From Notamacropus eugenii (lineage: Eukaryota; Chordata; Mammalia; Diprotodontia; Macropodidae), in contig NC_092875.1 in NCBI RefSeq assembly GCF_028372415.1, positions 57,400,919 through 57,464,918 of the forward strand: 64,000 nt of DNA, written 5' to 3'. Shown here in pieces: positions 54,431 through 64,000 of the stretch. The first letter of the stretch is position 1; each line of letters begins with the position of its first letter. Both the position numbers and the translations under genes were made by a program. A model generated the notes under the pieces. That model was not told the origin of the DNA. It searched no databases and saw nothing but the letters and a program-made list of their open reading frames with translations.

Positions 54431-56529
54431 TCTATAGCTACAGTTTTAAAAATACATATTCTTTCTTCTTTGAATCAATTCCAGTGACAGTGAAGTTACA
54501 GCATTACCCACCACTTCCCCCATTTCCCTTCCATTGTAAAAGCTCTTCCTTGTATGCCTCTTTTATGTGAGAAAAAGTTTCCCATTCTACCTCTCCCTGT
54601 CCTTTTCTCACAGTGCATGTCTCTTTCTCTCCCCTTCATTTTTTTAAGATTATTCCAACATAATCAACTCACACTCATGCCCTCTGTCTATGTAAATTTC
54701 TTTTAATTGCCATAATAATGATAAAGTTCTGAAGAGTTACATGTATCATCTTTCCATATAGAAATGTAAATAGTTTTACTTTACTGATTCCTTGGTGGTT
54801 ATTCTTTCATGTTTACATTTTTATGCTTCTCTTGAGTCTTTGAATGTCAAATTTCTATTTATTTCTGGTCTTTTCATCACAAATGCTTGAATTTTTATTA
54901 AGTTTTATTTATTTTATTAAATACCCATTTTTTTCTTCTGAAGGATTATACTGAATTTTACTGGGTTGATGATACTTGGTTGATGATTCATATTCCAAAA
55001 AGCCACTAAATCTTGTGTGATCCTGTTAGTTATATGATAGTTTAATTATTTATTTCTGGCTGGTTTCAATATTTTCTTTTTGACCTGAGATCTCTGGAAT
55101 TTGGCTATAATGCTCCTGGGAGGTTTCATTTGGGGATTTCTTTCAATAGGCCATTCAATTTCTATTTTAGTCTCTCAATCTAAGATAGCTGGACAGTTTT
55201 CCTTGATAATTTCTTGAAATATGATGTCTAGGCTCTTTCTTTGATAATGGCTTTCAAGTAGTCTAGTAATTCTTACATTCTCTCTCCTTGCTCTATTTTT
55301 GAGGTAGGTTGTTTTTCTGATGAAATATTTTACATTTTCTTCTATTTTTTACATTTCTTTGGCTTTGTTTCATTGTTTCTTGATGTCTCATGGAGTTATT
55401 AGCTTCCATTTTCCAATTCTATTTTTTTTAGGAATTATTTTCTTTAGTGAGATTTTGTATTCTTTTTTCCATTTGACCAATTCTGCTTTTTAAGCAGTTC
55501 TTTTTTTTAATGAATTGTTGTGCTTCTTTTACCATTAGGCCAATATTGCTAAACTGTTATTTTCTTCAGCATTTTTTTGTCCTTTTTACTGTTATTAATT
55601 CTCTTTTTATAAATTTCTTGCACCATTCATTTCTTTTCTCAGTTTTTCCACTGACATTCATAGCTTTCTTTAACTCTTCCAGGAATTCTTATTAGGCTTG
55701 GGTCCAATTAAATTTTTCCTTTGAACCTTTTTTGGTAATTTTTTTCATAGTATTATCTTCTGAGTTTATGTCTTGGTCTTCCCTGACACCACAGTAGCTT
55801 TTTATGGTCAAATTCTTCTTTTTTTGTTGTTGTTTGTTCATTTTTCTAGTCTTTGAACTTTATGTTAAAGTTTGCCTCTGCTCAGCTGGGAATGGGGAGG
55901 CACTTTCCCAAGCTTTAGGTTTTTTTGTGCCGCTATTTTCAGAGCTAGTTCTGGGGGTTTTCAATTTTTTTGTGCTTCCAAAGGGGTGTGATCCTGGGAG
56001 AGGCATGGTCACTGCTCTTCTGGTCTACTCTCTGGAAAGGCTTCTTGTCCTCTGAAATTGCAAGCTAGCACTCCTCTCTGCTTTAGTACTGTGACCAGGA
56101 CCTCTGTTCTCTTGATACTGACCAACAATGCTCCTTTCCACCCTTAATCTGCAACCTAGAACAGTGTATGGGCAATAGAGTTGCCAATTAGCCCCAACTA
56201 TACCCAATGCTAGCTGTAATCTCTTTCTGATCTATTGTGTTACTCCCTCACTGCCTCTGGACTGAGAGCTCCAGAGGCTGTTCTTGCTGTATATGGGCTC
56301 AGGACAGACTTCCACCTTGGTGTCATAGGCTTCTTCTGCCTACTTCTTAAGTTTTCTTTGGCTAGAAAAATATCTCACCCCAAATTTTTGTTGGTTCTGC
56401 CGCTACAAAATTTGATTTGCAGCATTATTTTAAATTTGTTTGAAGAGGAATGTTGGCACAATTCGGTTGGGTAGTTGCCCCTAATTCACATCTTGGCACC
56501 ACTTATAAAGGAGATTCTTAACATGAAGT

Positions 56530-56990
56530 CAGTGGATAGATTTCAGTGGGGGGAGGTGTCTGAATTCTTGGTTGGGGAAAGAGACCCTTTATCTTTGTTT
56601 CAATGTAACAAGTTTCCTTTGTTTTTGTGCATTTAAAAAAATTTATTCTGAGGAGTCAATAATTATTGCCAGTTTACCAAAAGGGTTCGTGACACAAAAA
56701 AGGTTTAGAACCCCTGATCTCTAGGGAATCGTTCCTCTGTTTGCACTCTGCTGTAGACATCCTCCACGACAACAACACGTACCTTTGACAAGCATGTAGA
56801 GTTTCAGAGTCAGAACGAACCTCAGTGGGCATCTAGTTCACCTCATTATCACTGCCAAAAGAATCCCCACCATAGCAAACGCAACAAATGGTCAGCCTGT
56901 CTTAAAGACCTCTAGGAAAGGGGAAACTACTTAGCTGATGAGGCAGCCCATCATATTTCTGGCTACATTTCTTTGTCTCATATGCCTCTT
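56530..56990. repeat. DNA-transposon end and reversed L3 tail
   Basis: About 56,620-56,715 has the text aaaggtttagaacccctgat, common at ends of hAT-like or mariner-like mammalian elements. About 56,800-56,960 is a reversed L3-type 3' end (acctcagtgggcatctagtt). Confidence 0.55.
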
Positions 56991-57204
56991 TTGATACGAA
57001 CAAGCAGAGAACTGGTGAGCCAAGTTTCTCCACTGTACATTTTAAGTAACTTTTCATGATCTTGACAAATGCAGGGAGACACCTCCGTGGAGGAGAACCT
57101 TTTAAGACTGCATTTTATTCTACTGAACCAAATGGTTTTATTGTAGTAGAAAATAAGGACACAGCAGGATCTTGAATTTCTTGCATTTCTCACTTAAACA
57201 TATG

Positions 57205-57470
57205 ACTATGGGCAGCTAGGTAGTAGTGGGTAAAATGTCAAGTATAGATAGAACCAGGAAAACTCATCTTCCTGATTTTAAAAACGGCCTCAGACACTTA
57301 CCAGCTGTGTGACCCTGAACAAGTCACTTAATCCTATTTACCTGAGCTTTTTCTTCTGGAAAATGAGCTGGAGAAGGAAATGGCAAACCACTCCATTATC
57401 TTTGTGAAGAAAACTCCAAATGGGGTCACCAAAAATCAGGCATTATTGAAAATGACTGAACAACAGCAGT
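57205..57470 (+). repeat. Mar1-type marsupial SINE
   Basis: Full-length: head gggcagctaggtagtagtgg, tRNA-like body with ccagctgtgtgaccctgaac, tail ggaaatggcaaaccactcca and gaaaatgactgaacaacag. Confidence 0.9.
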
Positions 57471-57654
57471 GACTGTAAAGGTGTGGTCTGCTGTAGAATA
57501 TCCTTTGAAAATACTTGCCTGTTTTCTTCTCATCCTTTTTGCAGGGAGAGATCCTGGTATCTTGCAACTTAAGACAGCACAGGTTCATGTCAGAGACATC
57601 AGAGAAATCTTCTGGTGGCTATGGGGAACAGTGTGTTGATTGGTGTTTGTCCAG

Positions 57655-57820
57655 GGAGTGACTGAGGAGATACGGTTCTCAATATCTATAAGACTGAATG
57701 ATAGATGCCAATTTCAGCTTTTTGAGACTGTACATAGTATAGTCCCATCCTTACCTGTGTGGGTCTGGGGAAGTTCCTTGAAGGACTGCCTTTTACTACA
57801 AGATGCATACATTGAAGGAG
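57655..57820 (+). other. Possible isolated exon, plus strand
   Basis: A 166-bp stretch open in one frame with acceptor tttgtccag and donor GGAG|gtatga. The frame reads GVTEEIRFSISIRL and ends DAYIEG. No homology is recognised and no partner exon was found, so it may be chance or an untranslated exon. Confidence 0.15.
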
Positions 57821-57829
57821 GTATGAGTG

Positions 57830-58600
57830 ATTGAGAGCACTGAGAGAATAATGTTGTGTTACGGGTATACTGAATTGGTTCTGGAGACTCTTGGGACAGA
57901 GTCATGGAGAAAGGACCTCCAGAGAAATAGTGGAAAGAGAAAGACTTTGAATGGCAGATTACAGCTCTTAGAGTCAGAGACATGCGTGGGAGCCAGCCCT
58001 ATCATGTACCTGACCTCCAAGGCCTACAATTCTAGAGCCTGCTAAGAGAGGACCTCCCCTAGGTGAGGCTGTTCTTGCCCTCTCCTGATTTGCACTGAGA
58101 TCTGTTCTGAATTTCAGGTTGAAGGCCTCATTTATTCTTCTGTATTTCCTGGTATATTTTAATCTTTGGAATTTCTCCAATTTCTTTTCCCTGGTTTGCC
58201 TGGAGAGATGGTTTTCCTTGGTATTCACTACTTGTAATGGTGTTTTATGTAATTAACATTTGTTGGGAAGGGATAAGTAAACTAAAGGCTTCTAATTTTT
58301 TAAAGTAATCAGTAAAGTAACTTTTCTTTAGAACCTAGACTGTAACCAGAAATGTGCTGGTAAATGTTTAATAACTGAGCCTCCAGAAAAAAAAAAGATA
58401 CTCATGATCTACTTTTAAATTTAATCTATGCTATTAACATTTTCTCCATCACATTAATTTTAGATAATTAGCAAAAGAAATCAAACTCTGATTTCTAGAA
58501 TTTGTTGATTTCCAAAGTATAAATGCTCACATTAAAATTTAACAATTTACATGAAAGTCCAAATAAGCTGGTTCCAGCAAATTCCTGCTTGAAACTCTCT
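57830..58600. other. Intergenic DNA, no feature recognised
   Basis: Unique-looking and AT-rich. An A-run at about 58,386-58,396 is the only marked element. No convincing exon or known repeat. Confidence 0.35.
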
Positions 58601-58617
58601 ATCAGAGATACACATAC

Positions 58618-58745
58618 ATGCACACACACACACACACGCACAAGATCTAATATAAAATAATATGTGTATATGTATGGGTGAATGTATATATGTGGTATAT
58701 ATGTATGTGTATACATATACATATGCATGTGTATATGTACGTATT
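58618..58745. repeat. (CA)n and (TATG)n microsatellites
   Basis: cacacacacacacacac at 58,620-58,636, then a TATG/TATA-rich stretch to about 58,745. Confidence 0.9.
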
Positions 58746-59204
58746 CTAGTCTGATATTCTTCTTGGAGAATGGAGACCTTCTTGGTACAGGTTGACAGAG
58801 ACTGACCAACCTCTGCTGTCTTGCACCTTGCCTATCCCTCCCCCTGCCATCAGGCTGGTGGAGCATGGCCAATCTCCTCATTTTTGCAAAGGTCAGTCAG
58901 ACCTCAGATCATATCTTCTGATGCCACACATATATTTAGACAGCTCTCATACATATCTTACATGTATATTCAAATACCAATTCATATTTGCCTAAAAGAC
59001 AGGCATAGGAAGAGCTCACACAAGGCAAGTGCTCACATGGAGGTCAGAAGAAGCAATACAAGGTTACACTCAAGGTCTCTCTGTAGAACTTTGGAATCAA
59101 GTTGTGAAATGGGAGACACTGGTAAAGGACCAGGTAGTATGATGTGCCTGCATTAAAGAAGACACTGCACTCTATGAGTGAAGCAGTGTTCTTGTGTGCC
59201 CAAC

Positions 59205-59340
59205 CTGTGGTAGAGCCTTTTGAGCTTATATTGGTCTGATCAGACACAGTTGGACATACTATATCTTGACCCCAACACAGGGATGTCTTTTTCATCCTCT
59301 TTGAGAGCAAAGGACAACAACCAACCAGCCAACATATATA
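59205..59340. repeat. Unassigned marsupial dispersed repeat
   Basis: Text ttggtctgatcagacacagt and tcatcctctttgagagcaaa ggacaacaacc. It is related to pieces at 52,880-52,935, 53,525-53,650 and about 60,965-61,035 in this window. Confidence 0.6.
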
Positions 59341-59810
59341 TTTCACCACTTTTACACTGTACCATTGGTCAGTGACCGATAGCTTTCTTTTGCTCATGGC
59401 CTCTGGCAGCATTTTTTTATCTTGTCAAAAGTGAAATTGTAGACTGAATTAGGAATTTAGATCTCATTAGAAGTGGCAGATTGCCAGCTACTTGAGTAGA
59501 TTTTTCTTGGGGGGGTTTGTTTTGATTTTTAAATAAAGTTTTAAAAAGTCAGATTGTGTGTAGTAAATAAATACCCTTTAATCTATAATACCATTTTATT
59601 TTCTTTTGGGGTCAGTTGAAGCAGGGATAGAGATAAGAATCTGGATTAGAAATGAGGGGTGAAGATGAGCTAATTTGTGATAAATTTATAAAATATTCAA
59701 TGATAACAGTTTTACATTCTAAACCCTAGTTTCCACCAAGTTAGAAACCTGTGCCAAGGACTCAGCAGGGAGACATCTAGACAGGTTCCTGGGCATTGCT
59801 TCTCACTTAC

Positions 59811-59884
59811 CTGTCTTTCTTCCTCTAGTGCTTTTATGTAGGGGGAAGTCACATCAATATCAATAGAGAAAAAACTTCCTGGAT
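59811..59884 (-). other. Possible isolated exon, minus strand
   Basis: A 74-bp stretch with acceptor ttggtgtgttcag and a very good donor ACAG|gtaagt. The frame reads PGSFFSIDIDVTSPYIKALE then EERQ, which looks protein-like (end of a fold, then a charged helix). I do not recognise it and see no partner exon nearby. It could be an exon of an unrecognised gene upstream of RASAL3, a pseudogene remnant, or chance. Confidence 0.2.
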
Positions 59885-60234
59885 CTGAACACACCAACAA
59901 CTGCCCCTTTCCTTTGAGGATGTCCACCTAACCCTTTCCTCAAGGATGACCTCAATAAGGACTTGTATTATTCTGTAAAAATAATGATGTCCACATGATT
60001 TCCTTTTCTTATGTAGTAATATTGCCTGTGATTTCCGTCCCCTGCCCCCCATCAGGTAATCACCTCTCTTTAGGGTATCTTGCCATGTAACCATTCAATG
60101 TCCTCAGAGTTGTTCCATAGATGACCTTATAGATGACCTCTGGGTGAATTTGATCTTGTTCAGTTATTTTTTCTGCTGGTTTTTTTCTTCTTGCCATTTC
60201 CCGCTTGCTTAGTTAGCACACCTGTAACTGTCAT

Positions 60235-60565
60235 GTTAGATGACAGATGGATGATGCAGTGGATAGAGAGTGCTGGCCGTGTAGTCAGGCAGACCTAAAT
60301 TCAAATTCTGCTTCAGACATTGGCTAGCTGTGTGACGCTGGACAAGTCACTTACCTCTGCCTCATTTCCTTCACTTGTAAAATGGAGATTTGACTTTGTT
60401 TTGAGTGAGGGAGGGCTATGCAGGTCACCAGCCTCACTTCTCCTCCAGAGCCATCTGAATTTAGTGACCTGATATTCCTCATGATGACTGGAGATGACCC
60501 AGGATGCACTGGGAGACCTTGGTCCCTTTAGGTCAAGATCTTTGCAGGTACTCACTTAGGGTGAG
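60235..60565 (+). repeat. tRNA-type SINE joined to an unassigned marsupial repeat
   Basis: About 60,245-60,375 is a tRNA-derived SINE (gatgcagtggatagagagtg, gctagctgtgtgacgctgg). From about 60,380 to 60,560 runs gtcaccagcctcacttctcc, atgactggagatgacccagg and gggagaccttggtcccttta, a repeat I associate with marsupials but cannot name. Confidence 0.7.
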
Positions 60566-61534
60566 GCAACCGCCATTCATTGAATAGGCCTGTTTAAGAA
60601 GTAGCCAGGGCATGGCCCCTTTAATGAGACCAAGAAAAAGAAAGACATCAGGCTGGGAGGAAAACAGCAACAGTTACTATTCATAATCACTCTAAAGCCA
60701 GGAGGATCAAGAGGAGCCTTTAGGCAGGGGCCCATTGGAGTCCCAGTTTCAGAGTGTAGTAGGTTTAAGGTTTTGGGAGAGGGCAGGACAGGAGAAAGGG
60801 AAGAGGAAGGGGCCAGTAAAACCCAAGTCAACTGGGCATCTTTTCACCATCCAAATTTACCGTCCTTTGGAGAGGAGAAGGAAGAGGAGGGGGAGGCAGA
60901 CAGGAGAGGAGGAGATGAGTTATCCAGCTAGCTGGGCCCCATTCTGCCAGCTGCATCTACTCACAGGATTGTGTTCGTCCTTTGTTGCCAAAGAAGACCA
61001 TGCCATCAGAACCTTAACGTCACCAAGGGGTATTGAGAGAGCTAAATAAGAAAAACAGAGGTCCTGGGGGAGGGTGGCTTGTTCTGTTCTGAAGGGCTTG
61101 TGAAAGGAAAAGAAAAATCAGGGTGAAAGGAATAGACTAGTATTAGAAAGAGAAAAAAGGAGAGGAACTTGCTATTTCTCATAACTGGGGTACATTTGAA
61201 AAAGAACATGCCAACATGGAGGAAAGGGTGGGAGGATGGACATCTGATGAACCTTGCTCTTATCTGAAATGGGACAAAGGAATTTTGAACACGTAAACAT
61301 AGACATACAAAAAGTATAACCGAGAAGGTTCTCCAAGGATGGAGAGAGAGGAAAGTGGCCAAGAGGAAAAATGATAGTAGAGAGGGAATAGCCGCAAGGA
61401 AAGCAAACTTCTTGAAGGAGAGAGTAAAAAAGAAAAGAAAACAAAACAAAAAGAGATGAGCAAAGAACTAGAATCTAAGAACATGCCTTATATTTTCTCT
61501 TAGACAACTGGGATATAGAATTTCATTATGTAAA

Positions 61535-61860
61535 TGTTATTGTGGTTCAGTCATTTTTGGTCATGTCTGCTTCTTCGTGACCCCATTTAGGGTTTTCTTG
61601 ACAAAGATACTTCCTATACTCTGTGTAGAATTTCTTGACTTGACACAGGATGGAAAGGCAAGGATTGGTGGTAACTAGTGTTTTGCTATTTCCTTCTCCA
61701 ACTCATTTTACAGGCAAAGAAACTGAGGCCAACAGGGTTAAGTGACAGGTCCACGGTCACACAGGTACTGAGTTATCTGAGGCCAGATTTTGGACTCAGG
61801 AAGATGAGTCTTCCTGACTTTAGACCTGGTATCCCCTGGGCCACCTAGTTATCCCTAAAT
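61535..61860 (-). repeat. Mar1-type SINE with an internal insert
   Basis: Reversed Mar1-type copy: gttcagtcatttttggtcat, cttcgtgaccccatttaggg, then ttgctatttccttctccaac, gggttaagtgacagg and gggccacctagttatccc. Between about 61,610 and 61,678, some 65 bp (ctatactctgtgtagaattt...) do not belong to the family. Confidence 0.8.
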
Positions 61861-61864
61861 ATGA

Positions 61865-62310
61865 AGGTAGTGGAAAATTATTGCACAGTAAGAAATGATG
61901 AAAAGAGATACTTTCAGAAAATCCTTGGGAAGTATGAACTGTTGCAGAGTAAAGTTAGCAGATCTAGAACAGCTTGTACAAGTCCTACAACATGGTAAAG
62001 AAAAAGAATTTTGCAATACTTAAGAACTCAGATATTTATCTGAGACATGGCATGACCAGCCACGTCTCCAGAGGACCTATGATAAAGCGTGTCACCAGCC
62101 TCCTGAAAAAACAGAAAGATGGTACACAAGGTGCAGTAAGAGAAATACATTTGTAGATATGTCCACTGTGTGGGTTTTCTTTGCTTGACTTATGTTTATT
62201 AGTTACAAGAGGTTTTTCTTCTTTTTCTTTGTTAATTGAGGGGTGGGAATTAGGGAGATGGTAAGCAATTATAATACCTATCCCCTCAAAAAAAGACCAT
62301 TGAAACATTT
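61865..62310 (+). repeat. LINE 3' end, marsupial type
   Basis: cttaagaactcagatattta, ccagaggacctatgataaag, cttgacttatgtttattagt and ttacaagaggtttttcttct follow a 3' end common in marsupial LINE-1-related repeats. It ends in a poor A/T-rich tail. Confidence 0.55.
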
Positions 62311-62455
62311 TTAAATGCACAAAAGATAACAGAAAGGAAGTACAGAGAAGCAAGAGTTTTGTGAGTAATGTGTAGGATTTACTAGATATGAAATGCAGAT
62401 TTGAGGTTTCACAGAAAAGCCACTTTTGTGTGCTGATGTATGTATAGAAATGCCC

Positions 62456-62515
62456 TCTCCCTCTCTCTCTCTGTCTCTCTTTTTTTTTTTGGTGTTTTAA
62501 AAAGAAAAAAAAAAA
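62456..62515. repeat. (CT)n, T-run and A-run
   Basis: ctctccctctctctctctgt, then a run of T and, after 20 bases, a run of A (62,502-62,514); the T- and A-runs could pair as a hairpin. Confidence 0.8.
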
Positions 62516-62519
62516 GTAT

Positions 62520-64000
62520 TTGTAGCCAGTCCTTCAGGGTTGGTAAGTGACCTAGGGAGTCCAAAAGTATTTATTGCATTTATTCGAGATCTTTTCCACC
62601 TTCCCACTTCCCAAATAAGCACATAATCAAGGACAGCATTCTAAATTATTTTTATGTATCAGGGAGAACAAATCAGAACAGAAAGGAAGGAGCAAACGTA
62701 ACATTCAGTGTTGGGTGTGGGGGGAGGGTAGGACATTCATCAGTTCAGACAGGAAATACTTCCAGTGATTTCTTTGCTTCCATGCTGAAAAGGGGACAAT
62801 TCATCATGGCCTTCTCCTTCCATTTGGAACCATGGAGAATGGGGAAGCATTCATGAGAAGACTGTCTCTCCCAAAAGGGAATCAGTCCACAATACAAGGG
62901 CCACACCTACCACAGCAGGACCTCCATAGGTCTTTGTGGATGTAAATGCAAAGCAGCAAACTCCCTACATGTCTCTCTCTCTCCCTGCAGATGAAGAATG
63001 CACTTTCCTCTCTAGAGCACCTCATCTTTCTCTCTTCTATCTTCTTCTGAGAAGTCTCTAGGAAACAATCCTAATCACTGACACACACAGCCTCCTAGAG
63101 TTTCTTTCCAAAATACCTAATGTCATAAATTAAAAGAATTTTCATACCTGCAAAGCAATGCTACAATTGAAATTTTGATACATCTTTTCCATTTTCCATG
63201 TTTTTCTCCTTCCATTTTCTTTTTTTTTTAATTTATTTTCAGTGTTCTACAGTCACTACCATATAACTTAGATTTTTTTCCCCTTCCTCCCCCTCCTTCC
63301 CTCCTACCTACCTCCTTCCATTTTCATATTTAACTCTTCTTGGGATGCTCTGACTTCATTGAGTACTGCTTATTACCTTTCCGCAAACTTGTCTTGTAGC
63401 CTGCTACAACACAAACACCACTTTTCGCTGTTTTGTGAGGCAATATTTCCAATAAACTTCCACCATCTTTCTCTGTAAAGTTCAGTAAATGAGCTAATGA
63501 TCTAAAGTGCTCTTGCCTTTGACTGCTTTATCTCTGTTTGGCAAGGAGGTCAACTATTTGATAATTGAGGTGATTTCTGGAATCCATGTACCTTTTTGTT
63601 GTGCTGATTGTCTCATGTAACTTAAGTTTTCACAGTAAATGATGACAGTCCATGTATGGTTGTATGTTTCTCATTTTCTTTTGTCAACTACCTTTTTAAA
63701 AAGATGATAATTTTGTTGTATATTTGAAAGAAATAAAAGTTGTACGTAGTAGATTTGCAACATCATGTGTAATCATCTTTTTATTTGTATTGTGTTTGTT
63801 ATGGAAATGTTTGTTTTATTCCATAAATTAAAAGTAAAATTTAATAATCATTCAAAAAAAGATCGGTTTGGAGCTGTTTCAATTGTTCGCTATATATTTT
63901 TCTCACTTTCCACCTTTACTCCAATTTAGTGTTGAATTTGATTACTGTCTATCAAGTTAATTGTCTGACTATACACAGATGATTTGGAAATGACTGTGCA
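62520..64000. other. Intergenic DNA; possible poly(A) signal near 63,730
   Basis: Mostly unique-looking. About 63,215-63,320 is a reversed LINE-like scrap (aatttattttcagtgttcta). AATAAA occurs in gaaataaaagttg near 63,731 on the plus strand in AT-rich DNA that could be a 3' untranslated region, but no coding exon precedes it here. Confidence 0.3.

Larger units (their letters stand above)
52180..56510 (-). mobile_element. LINE-1, internally deleted, with later insertions
   Basis: Reversed marsupial LINE-1. Its 5' end is near 56,500 (ggtgccaagatgtgaattag on the minus strand), ORF1 remains at about 54,900-55,700, and a short start of ORF2 with endonuclease-like text at about 53,640-53,900. It then jumps to the late ORF2 part at about 53,245-52,200. 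The reverse-transcriptase region is missing. SINEs lie at 53,264-53,516 and about 54,200-54,430, and unassigned marsupial repeat pieces at 52,880-52,935 and 53,525-53,650. Many stops; dead. Confidence 0.85.

Noticed and set aside
1-64000. tRNA genes, CRISPR arrays, bacterial operon signals
   Set aside because: Only decayed tRNA-like SINE heads are present. The window is plainly vertebrate, and no array with regular spacers exists; the regular arrays are minisatellites.
47600-64000. PGLYRP2 or CYP4F exons, expected upstream of RASAL3 from human gene order
   Set aside because: No frame with peptidoglycan-recognition or cytochrome P450 motifs was found. The region is repeats and unique non-coding DNA, so the next gene must lie further away or differ in this lineage.

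Overview
This is a mammalian genomic window, most probably from a marsupial. It holds many old MIR-type SINEs and L2/L3 LINE tails. It also carries the tRNA-derived SINE usually called Mar1 (a glue of tRNA head and a tail reading 'ggaaatggcaaaccactcc') and a marsupial-type LINE-1. No young SINE burst helps to name the species.

Two protein-coding genes are readable from splice sites and frame, both on the minus strand and in the same order as on human chromosome 19p13 (RASAL3 upstream, then WIZ). RASAL3 is complete. A non-coding first exon lies near 47.5 kb, the start codon at 47,208, the stop at 29,593 and the poly(A) signal at 29,320-29,315. All seventeen coding exons join in frame with GT-AG introns to a 1,003-residue SynGAP-family Ras GTPase-activating protein with PH, C2 and RasGAP domains and a C-terminal coiled coil. 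About 7.4 kb downstream lies a CpG island (about 21.24-22.10 kb) that looks like the promoter of the next gene. From it run a non-coding exon, a coding exon at 19.1-19.4 kb, a 79-bp exon at 2.4 kb and a third coding exon that leaves the window at base 57. The frame stays open through all three coding exons. Position, and a resemblance to the N-terminus of long WIZ isoforms as I remember it, point to WIZ, a zinc-finger partner of the G9a/GLP histone methyltransferases. The zinc-finger exons are outside the window.

Layout: 1-22.1 kb is WIZ 5' part, mostly a 16.6-kb intron with a nested LINE-1/MIR and a 1.2-kb minisatellite. 22.1-29.3 kb is intergenic, rich in L2/L3 LINE remains and with a palindromic hAT-type MITE. 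29.3-47.6 kb is RASAL3. 47.6-64 kb is upstream intergenic DNA with a purine-rich tandem duplication, a second internally deleted LINE-1 on the minus strand, SINEs, and two weak isolated exon candidates. I found no tRNA, rRNA, CRISPR or other RNA gene.

The most interesting things are: two LINE-1 copies lacking the reverse-transcriptase part of ORF2 with almost the same 3' junction; two separate 33-bp minisatellites that seem to grow from L3 tails and read as 11-residue repeats; a hexanucleotide repeat inside RASAL3 coding sequence; a roughly 670-bp purine tract just inside the WIZ promoter; and several repeat pairs that I cannot assign.
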